The notes beneath the pieces were generated by a model that searched no databases, was not told where the DNA came from, and saw only the letters and a program-made list of their open reading frames with translations. A DNA stretch of 64,000 bases from Opisthorchis felineus. Lineage: Eukaryota > Platyhelminthes > Trematoda > Opisthorchiida > Opisthorchiidae. The position numbers and the translations under genes were made by a program. Position 1 is the first letter of the stretch. Each line of letters opens with the position of its first letter. The stretch is from assembly GCA_004794785.1 (NCBI GenBank), contig SJOL01009403.1, positions 1,764,082 to 1,828,081 of the forward strand. The letters are read 5' to 3'. Of the stretch, positions 56,435 to 64,000 are shown piece after piece.

Positions 56435-59400
56435 ATGTCGCTAATCGAAGAGTTTCATCAAATGAACTTGGATCAAAGACTCCTCAAAGTAAGACTCAGT
56501 TTCCTTTTATATATAATTCAGGCCGTCTTCGATCTTGGTTGGGACAAGCCCACAGATGTGCAACAAGCTGTGATACCCCTTATGTTTGAACGTAAGAGTA
56601 TAGTCGTACAAGCAAGGACGGGATCAGGAAAGACAGCGGCCTTTGCCCTACCAGTCCTTAACTTCTTACTTCAAGAGAAACAGGTATTGATTCGACTTAT
56701 GCCCCACCGTTTTAGCTCCAAACCCGCCAAACCACCGCGGTACTTGTACTTGCTCCATCGAAGGAATTGTGCAGTCAAGCGTACAAAAACTTCCGCTTGT
56801 TGTGTAAATATGCCTCTAAAAACGTTTCGTTTATTGATGTTTCGCAGCATCATGATGTCGAGATTTTGAGGTATGGATCGTCTCCTTGAAGTACTTATTC
56901 CGATAATCTAGGCCACTTCTTGTGGAAAACCCGGACATCGTCATTGGAACCCCCGCGCGTATTCTGTCTCATCTTAGGTCTGGACACATAACTCTGGCGA
57001 ACCTGAAGCAGTTGGTGATAGACGAGGCTGATCTGATATTCACCTTTGGCTATCAGACTGAAATAGAGGAAATACGGGGCTTTTTGCCCACGACGCCCCT
57101 CCAGGTGAGGTGTTTTTACTTGCTAAAAGAAGTCTATTATGTGTCTGTGGCAGGATTTTGCCCTAAGAACTCGTTTGGAGTTGTCTAAGGGTATCTAGGT
57201 AGTAGCTTGTACTGGATACCAATGGGATGTGGCGATGTCTGATGTCATATTGACGATGATGATAATGATGATGGGGTGTGGCGATTGTATATATGGATAT
57301 GCGGAACCGCATCGGTTGTTCGAAGTCGCGGAGTAGATTCTGTCCCGGGATGGTACAGCAGTTATTCGCTCGTTTGGTGTATATGGTTGTGATTAGGCGT
57401 TAAGGTTCTGAATGCGCAGTATCTTAAAAATGAACATCTAATTTAGATGCAAGCATATTTTTGGATATAGTGGTAGCAGCCAAAGGAGGAAGACCAGTAC
57501 AAACGCTGGCTGGGGGAGGTGAGAAAAATGTCCAGTAAGAGTACATACTGTGATTTTAGATCGTTTCTCATGCCCGAATCAGTCAGCCTTAAGTACCTAA
57601 GATAAGTATTTGGGTAGCGGGACAGATTCCAAACAAGACATCTATGAGAGGATCAGGTCTCCGCGGGGACAGTAAAGATCAATAAGACGTAGTATGTGCA
57701 AACACCGCTCTTGCTCCGAAAATCTCATTAACCGTCTTCATTGAGGCTCTTTGGACACACTCAATACAGGTGGCTTTCTTTAGTCCGGGAAAACACTTGC
57801 CTCGTATAGTCCAGCAATGGTTTAATGCAAGCACCATACGGCAGCTCAACTCCGGCTCCTTGCTTGATGTCAGCTGCAACGAGACACGAACTCACCATGG
57901 TATGGCGGTATGTGTACCTCTTGTAACCCGCTTAACTCCATTGAGGGTTCCTCTTGGACACTCACATAGAATCACACCAAATTAGTCACTGCACACATAT
58001 GACAAATGCATCCAACCCTTCAGGCTGGGGATTGGAATATGAACAGCGATCGATTATTTAAAAACCTACTAATATGGTATGGCAGCACTCACAGGCTGCC
58101 TTACAGTCAAACCTTTGAGTCGGAGTCTTCGGTTGAGGGCCCCAATCATCCTCCCGCCCATGTATGGACGTCCGGAGAGTATCCCAGCCCGTGTACAACC
58201 ATGAACTTCACTACTAATAATGCTGTTATGTTACATTCACCGTCACGCGGTGCTATCAACCGCGTTGCTTTACCGAATACATGCAACACGACGGGTAAGC
58301 GACGTCATCGTCCTTGTCATCACTGACCGCAATACCAGATGAGAGCACTGGTGCTTCAATGCCGTATAATCTTGTCAATTTATTTGAATAAACACTCATA
58401 AAAGGTAAGAAGAAGTGGGCAGGGAGAGTATCTATAGTAGCCCAAAGCATATCTGAGGTGCCTACATCTCCAACAAAGTCGAACGGCGTGGATAGAACCT
58501 AACAGCATAAACACCACTGATATTGACTAGATACCATTTTGTTAAGTGTCTCTAACGAAGCACAAGGAAGGGGTCATGTGGACTCAGTCCTGGAAGTCGA
58601 ATAGCACCCAAACTTTTCGGAAATTCATTCTCTTCTGCTATGTCAAATTCTATCCACTTGTAGGCTTCCGCCGCTCCAAATTAGTCACAGGAAGTAGCGC
58701 TCGTCTCAACATAAGTAACACGTGGCGCAGCCATCTTAGATTGCGGTGCCAAATGCATTCTTTGATTGAAGTACAGCCTGTTTCACCAAAACCTGTTTCC
58801 TGATCATCTCACTGCGAATCCACTGGCTCCAGCAGACTTCAGCCATAGTTCTGAGATGTCTGTCGTAAGGAGCCTGGGGATGTCTCAGATCCTGTGCCCG
58901 AGATGGCCAAGTCTCGCAACCGTGCAACAATACGGCCCGCTGTTTAGTCTGATATACCCGTCCTCTGAGACTCAGTGAGATGTCTTTTTGGTGCCACAAG
59001 CAGCGCGAATAAGTAAAGGTAATTCTGGCCTTTGAGACTCCTTCGTTGACTTCGTCTGTCACACTACCGTCAGAGCTAAGGCTACTTCGGAGATACCTAT
59101 GGCGTTCCACAACTTCCAGTGTCACTGCTTGAATCCTTAGAGACATGCTCAAAGACCGTACGTTCTGCAGCATGACTGCAATTTTCGGGTGCGAAGCACA
59201 TGCTGATGGGATGGATGACCTCAGTCAGATTCTCAAGTAATGCTTGTACTTTGTACTCTTCAAGAATAGGACAGTCTCGTCCGCATATTCCAGGTTGACT
59301 AGGTTCTCACACGCACAGATCTGAAGAGTGGGATTTTAGAGACCCTGCAGTGTTTCCCTCACTACCTTATCAGTGGTGAAATGAACAAAAAAGAGCGGAC

Positions 59401-62400
59401 ATCCTTGTTGGACAACATTGCTTGTAGGGAAGCTTTTGGAGAGCTCCCCATACGCTATCACGCGCCCACAATATGTGAATACAGAAGGCGCATAATACTT
59501 ACGAACTTCTGGGGCACACACTGTTGCACAAGCGTGTTGAGAAGAACTAACCTGTCAAATGGTCGAATGCATTCTTAAGTCAAGAAACAACAAGATTTTT
59601 TGGACCATGTGGCAATCAGCTGCCAGTGGAGAGTTTCGGTGTAAGAGTGTCGTTCACTTTGGAGTACAGCACCTGAATCTGATCACAGTACTGTTCTAGC
59701 ACGCGTATCTACTCGCCTTCTCTTGGGAATGCCCCGGTTGATGCAAGGTTATTCAGTTAACCACCTTCAACGCGTCTCACTAGCCCAACAGTACTGATTT
59801 GAGTTGGCCAAAAAACTTCCAGAACATACATGGCACACTGGCAATAATGACGATTTGGATGGTGATTGGAAAAGGGCTAATGAAGCCAGGCCCTGTCGTC
59901 TACCCGAGGTCGCTCGCATACCCCAGTAAACATTGGCTGTTGTCGGGATCAGCAGCTCTCATTAATACCAGGAAAACTGCCGTCAACAAACGACTTTAAT
60001 GGCGCGCGCAGATCCCTGAAATGCCGAACAGTGAAGTGCCTAAAGATTGGTAGAGAGTGCTGATAGATCGCAAAAGCTCGAGAGGTAGGAAGTTTTTCAA
60101 TGGGAACAACCGTACTCTGTTCCATTTAAAGAGTTCCATTAGAGGATGACGGATGCTAGTGGGACGATCTCTGAAAAGGATGAGATCATTAATTTACAGA
60201 AATCTCGTGAACGATGGGCTGAACATTGTGAAAGGTAGTTTAGCTGGCCACCATCAGCTCACCCTCTAGAAGGACCAAATGGTCCCGAGTATGGCATCGA
60301 CGTGAGCCCACCATCCACAATGAAAATTCAGTGTACAATTTCATTTCCTTAGCACAACAAACCACCTGATCCAGACAGCTTTCATCCTGCACTCTTTAAA
60401 GGAGGGGCGAGTCCTTCGTGACTAATCCAACGGTTCCACTCCAAAATATCTGGAATGAGGAAGAATTCCAGCAGAATGGGGCGCCTCGACGGTTACCTTT
60501 ATATTCAAAAAGGGTGAAAGGATATCGTGTAAAAACCACCGGGGCATCAGTCTGGTGGCCCTAGCTTCTAAGGCGCTCCGTGGCACTATCCTGCGCAGGT
60601 TGACCCACCAATGGGAGAGTCAGACTGGTGAGATTCAAGCTGGGTTGCATCTATCACTATCTTCTCTTTTCGACAAGTTCTGAAACTGCACCCCTCTTTC
60701 CGACGAAAAACAATGGTCGTCTTTCTCGACCTCAAATCTACTTTTGACTCCATTGATCTTCAGAAACTGGCAGTGTCTGGTGTTGAAGGGTATCCCTTCT
60801 AAATTCTTGTTTCTTACAAAGGTTCTATATGACCCTCCAGTGAACGTGTTTCCACGGCAAATAGTCTCCTGAGTTCACCGCATCCAGAGGTGTCACGCTT
60901 GCCTGCGTTCGTCATGGGGAGCACTGAGTTTTGTCCTTGTGTCTATCTTTCGTTGCTTTCAGTGAAACTGGATGGAATCGAACCCAGATATGATATATAA
61001 TTGTGTCTGTTTGGGCAGCTGCACAATACCCGGTGGAGTGGTGAAATACGGAGTCACTTTGCACACTGGAAATACCAGGGCAGCGTCTGCCGACCTCTGA
61101 CATTTACGGTGCCGGCGGGACATCACCTTGGCTGTCATGGCTAGAGTGTACAATGCCGCGGTTCGATTTGTCCCGTTTTGTGGATCGGAGACTTGGCCAC
61201 CGCGTGCTGAAGATCTTCGCAGACTCACTGTGTTTGACCATCGTTGCATGCAAAGCATTGCACAGGTCTTGTTAAAGCATCCGATCAGTGATGCTGAGGT
61301 ACGCAGGATGGTTTTCAGGAAAGGTAAGTCTTCCACAGATCAGCCGGTCAGCTGGTTAGGCCATGTACTTTGTACACCATGTCCATGATTCTCAGAGTCG
61401 TCTTCGCCCAACCATATTTCGGTTGGAGACGACCAATGGGTGGTCAGTGTGTGACTTGTCAATGATGCATGAATGCCCTTACCAGTTATCTCTGTGGCAC
61501 TGGTAACTGCTGTATCCCCGAATGGGGACCCCGGGGCGAAACAAACCGGTAATTGGCTAACGTGAGAGATATGGCCATGTCACGCAGTCAGTCAGCGGTC
61601 CTCAATCATAGCCATAATGCTCTAGAAAGCTCGGTGATTAAAGCGCGAACTTACCGACCGCAAGGTTCCCGGTTCGGTTGCTCCTGTCTAGGCTTGGGCA
61701 ACCTGGCAGTACCTCAGGCCTCGTCCTTTCTCCGAAAGGCAGGGCAGTTGGGCACTGAAAGTGTGTTACAGCTGAACGATGTACCATAGTTATTGCCTTC
61801 ACTGTTTAGCTCCCTCACTTTTTCACATACCGGACTAACAGAACCATCTAACTTCGATGAACTAGCTGGGTCATTGTTTTCAACGACTGGTTGTCACTCC
61901 TTGTTCTGCTTGTCGGTACGTGAAGCCGTAGCCGCTGGAACCACCATAATTCGGTTTGTGAGCTAAAAACCAGAGCTGAACGGGTATTTGGTTGGGCAGC
62001 AGTTGTGGGGAACATTCAGCACCATTAGCTGCAGTGGCTGGACGATGTGCCACGCAGGCTGCATCATCGTCTATCGAAGGGTGTTGTTCTCCGTGCTTCC
62101 TTCAGAGTGGCGCAAACTGCGAGAGTGTGAAAATGAATACTAGGAGTTTGGGTGCTGGTGCGGTTCGCTTTGGAGAATGGGGGGGGGGGGGCTCCCTCAC
62201 AACTGGTTGGGAACTAAACAAAAACTGGCTGCTAATCGATGTGAGTTTCAGTTGAATAGGACATCGTACGGACGAAGGCATTTTTTGGGAACATATAAGA
62301 GATGAAATCACGAAAACTTGTACAAGCGTTTGCACCACCATGGAAGGTAATGTCTTATTCTAACGAACAATCTTGGTTCGATCCATAACTCAGGAATGCT

Positions 62401-64000
62401 CAGGCGGCAGCCCGCTCCTGGTGTTACTTCAGAAACATAGGATCAGGCGTGTAACCACCATAGGCATATACGGTTATTAAGCTTGCCAAATACAATGCTT
62501 TTCAGAAGCTAACGATGGATTCTGAAACATTACCAGAACGTTTGTTTGCCTACTTTTATCGCTGCGATGGAGCCGACAACTCATTTACCACTACAGTAGC
62601 GAAACATCAGTATTGAACACTGATGCCATGCTGTTGATGATGATGATGCTGTTTCCTGCCAACAAAGTGTGTGGGCCAAACAATAACAAAGCAGGAGCAC
62701 GCACACATCTTTACGAATCAACGTACAACCAAGGCACGACCAGGGACGATTAAGACCAACTTGCATGCACAACATGCCTGCTGAACAGAGCAATACCGAA
62801 GGAGACGTGTTCAAGTCCTTATAGTCACCCTATAGGTTGCCTGAGTCTAGTGGCACCCACCATTCGGTGTTCAGGGAAGTGATCGGCGTACTCCCTGACC
62901 GACTTGCGAAACCCTTCATAATCTCTCCTAATGAGCAATGACTTTTGATGCAAGGAAAGGTGGCTACCGCCAGCACAGTGTTAAAATCTGGCGGCAAACG
63001 CTTTTCGGGTAGCTTCGCACCGGTAAGTCCAGCGTGTGTGGCTTGGGAGTTCATGGAGAGTGCCCTGTCTATTTGGGTGAAACGTCATTTGTGTAGAATT
63101 AATTCGTTCAAAGTAGTAACCCTCTAGTAGACGGGTTACGGAATTTCGAATATGAACACACACGTTCCTTCAGCTCTAGGTGACCTGATTACCAACCAAC
63201 GAATAGTGCGAAGAGACTTCGGGCCCGAACTACTAGCTGACCTGCCGCTACAAACGAGGGTGCTTTTAAGCTCTGTGCAACTATCAAGTTGTTGGTCAGG
63301 GTCAAGCTTCCACCACTGCCCGAAGCTGTGGTGGAAGAGTTTCGGGATGTCATTTTCACGTGCTAGCTGGATTAACATTTGTGAAGCATGTAGCACTGAT
63401 CTCATTATTGATGACCGGCTGGCTTAAGTGAATGAGGAGATAGGGGCCAAACGGGTCTTCAACTCACCGTTTGTCAACCGTCCCCTGGAATGACCAATGC
63501 ATACCCGGTTGTTTTTCAGTGGTAGTACTGTGAGCTCACCTCAACAGATCATTCATGACGGAACCTAACGCCTTATGTTGACTAATTTCTAGAGCTGTCT
63601 TACTCTATCTAGCACCTTACGCATTCAGATTCATCGTGACAAGGTGACAACACAATTATACTTATGTTTATTTTCTAGTCTTCCACACACCTTACCTGAG
63701 GACACACATGACTAAGTTCCCTTCCACCGAGGATGTCTGATGGTCGGTGTGGCTTGAATATCCCCAACAAACGACTGCGTAGTGTTAAATGAATATGATT
63801 TTTTGAGAGATTACTTTCGTTGAGGATTTCTGGGCTGGCTTCACTAACGGACTTCCTTTATATTTGCAGATAATCCTTATGTCAGCAACCCTAGATGATA
63901 CCACGAAAATACTCCGACGCTGTCTCGTTAAAGGCGGCGACTGGGTCAGGGTTGAGCTGCCTGAAGAAGCGTTCTTGCCCTCAGACTCCCAACTAACTCA
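56435..64000 (+). CDS. DDX56: ATP-dependent RNA helicase DDX56, 5' half (partial)
   Basis: DDX56 is a nucleolar DEAD-box helicase required for 60S ribosomal subunit assembly. Exons: 56435-56488, 56522-56683, 56716-56870, 56912-57104 and 63870-64000 (runs off the window). All have GT-AG borders and compatible phases, giving 188 codons before the long intron. The Q-motif region is WDKPTDVQQAVIPL (25-38), motif I ARTGSGKT (49-56), motif Ia APSKEL (85-90), TPAR (137-140), the DEAD box IDEADL (160-165) with the DDX56-like FTFGYQTEIEE after it, and motif III SAT (193-195) in the last visible exon. The order and the VVDEADL.FSFG-like context fit DDX56 better than other DEAD proteins. Introns are 33, 32, 41 and 6765 bp, the last filled with LINE and SINE copies. 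The ATG follows AGAGGG and opens MSLIEEF. The remaining helicase half lies right of the window. Confidence 0.93.
57580..57900 (-). mobile_element. Probable CR1-like LINE fragment in the DDX56 intron
   Basis: The minus strand reads LSCRMVLALNHCWTIRGKCFPGLKKATCIECVQRASMKTVNEI. The spacing of Y/W..R..FPG.KK..CIE.VQRA..K.V resembles the [20 protein letters not shown] block of the CR1-like copies at 35 and 52 kb, but diverged. The flanking sequence is too decayed to define the ends. Confidence 0.5.
58730..59570 (-). mobile_element. LINE RT and C-terminal fragment, antisense in the DDX56 intron
   Basis: On the minus strand the order is ELSKSFPTSNVVQQGCPLFF, LVNLEYADETVLF (box YADE at 59276-59287), then ARITFTYSRCLWHQKDISLSLRGRVYQTKQRAVLLHGCETWPSRAQDLRHPQ in consecutive stretches down to 58736. 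These are RT motif B', the active-site box and the CETWP domain of the same LINE group as at 30-33 kb. YADE in place of YADD and frame breaks mark it as dead. Confidence 0.8.
59700..61560 (+). mobile_element. LINE with RT and C-terminal domain, sense in the DDX56 intron, decayed
   Basis: The plus strand holds, in broken frames, a pre-RT segment near 59790-60250, a KPPDPDSFHPALFKGG stretch (about 60357-60405, like PGPDG..A.L.K.GG), motif A FLDLKSTFDSID (about 60721-60757), and GSETWPPRAEDLRRLTVFDHRCMQSIAQ (61170-61265). It ends with PEWGPRGET..LANVRDMA near 61513-61575. It starts about 130 bp from the 5' end of the antisense LINE to its left, so the two lie head to head. Confidence 0.78.
61615..61790 (+). 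mobile_element. tRNA-derived SINE, copy 5 (sense in the DDX56 intron)
   Basis: The sense strand here is plus: head CTCGGTGATTAAAGCGCGAAC, a degraded B box CGGTTCGGTTGC (about 61671-61682), body CTGTCTAGGCTTGGGCAACCTGGCAG (61684 onwards) and end GTTACAGCTGAACGATG at about 61767-61783. The B-box mismatch suggests lost promoter activity. It directly follows the LINE C-terminus to its left. Confidence 0.82.
61985..62640 (+). mobile_element. LINE 3' remnant with tail
   Basis: The 61992-62130 stretch encodes, over a frame change, VGNIQHHQLQWLDDVPRRLHHRLSKGVVLRASFRVAQT. This matches VAENIQQHQLRWL at 11.4 kb and the corresponding region at 32.7 kb. At 62589-62640 the 3' UTR tail GCGAAACATCAGTATTGAACACTGATGCCATG recurs, followed by a GAT trinucleotide run. 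In between is a 13-G homopolymer at 62179-62191. The element is a 5'-truncated copy. Confidence 0.65.
62641..63869. other. 3' part of the long DDX56 intron, no further gene seen
   Basis: Frames at 62945-63127 (+), 63136-63405 (-) and 63152-63427 (+) overlap and have no recognised domain. The intron ends with the pyrimidine-rich TTCCTTTATATTTGCAG acceptor at 63869. Confidence 0.5.

Noticed and set aside
62179..62191. G13 run as a quadruplex or regulatory element
   Set aside because: A single homopolymer within a decayed LINE tail lacks the four separated G tracts normally needed and may be a length artefact.
1..64000. CRISPR arrays, bacterial operons, defence systems or rRNA genes
   Set aside because: The window is eukaryotic; no regularly spaced repeats with unique spacers, no operon-like gene series and no rRNA sequence were seen.

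Overview
The window is eukaryotic nuclear DNA. Five conserved housekeeping genes can be read from it. They have spliced exons with GT-AG borders, several introns of only 32-51 bp, and otherwise long introns. The rest is dominated by decayed LINEs, tRNA-derived SINEs and a Mutator-like DNA transposon. The LINE protein style, the tiny introns near gene 5' ends and the LINE-packed long introns suggest a parasitic flatworm with a repeat-rich genome, trematode-like, with a cestode as the alternative. This assignment is an inference from sequence style; no species marker is present.

Host genes, left to right. GPN2 (GPN-loop GTPase 2, minus, first two coding exons, 4855-5682). PPIL3 (spliceosomal cyclophilin, minus, four exons between 18362 and 20644). 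An intronless mitochondrial poly(A) polymerase gene (MTPAP, minus, 18888-20504) lies wholly inside the 1.8-kb PPIL3 intron and on the same strand. ICMT (isoprenylcysteine carboxyl methyltransferase, minus, 23847-24854, lacking its first exon). DDX56 (nucleolar DEAD-box helicase, plus, four exons at 56435-57104, a 6.8-kb LINE-filled intron, then the motif III exon at 63870 running off the window).

Repeats. Fragments of at least two LINE groups with an endonuclease-RT-'CETWP' C-terminal layout lie at 11.1-11.9, 14.0-14.7, 25.5, 26.1-27.4, 30.2-33.2 (nearly full length) and 58.7-62.6 kb. CR1/Jockey-like elements lie at 22.2-22.7, 26.7-26.9, 35.1-36.5, 52.4-53.5 and perhaps 57.6-57.9 kb; two of these are almost identical, which indicates recent activity. 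A tRNA-derived SINE occurs at 2.75, 15.9, 29.6-29.9 and 61.6 kb, including a SINE inserted into a SINE with a 12-bp target-site duplication. A broken MULE transposase with a SWIM zinc finger spans 41.8-45.4 kb, is split by a 690-bp assembly gap, and has a second relic at 55.3 kb. A ~0.77-kb segment is duplicated at 45.9 and 54.3 kb, with minisatellite-like tandem units around the second copy.

The most unusual feature is the PPIL3/MTPAP arrangement. A good splice acceptor 44 bp after a PPIL3 exon leads in frame into the MTPAP reading frame, so the nested gene could be expressed by alternative splicing (a chimera), by spliced-leader trans-splicing, or from its own promoter. The five host genes belong to unrelated pathways (GTPase chaperoning of RNA polymerase, splicing, mitochondrial RNA tailing, CAAX-protein methylation, 60S ribosome assembly), and nothing suggests a functional cluster.
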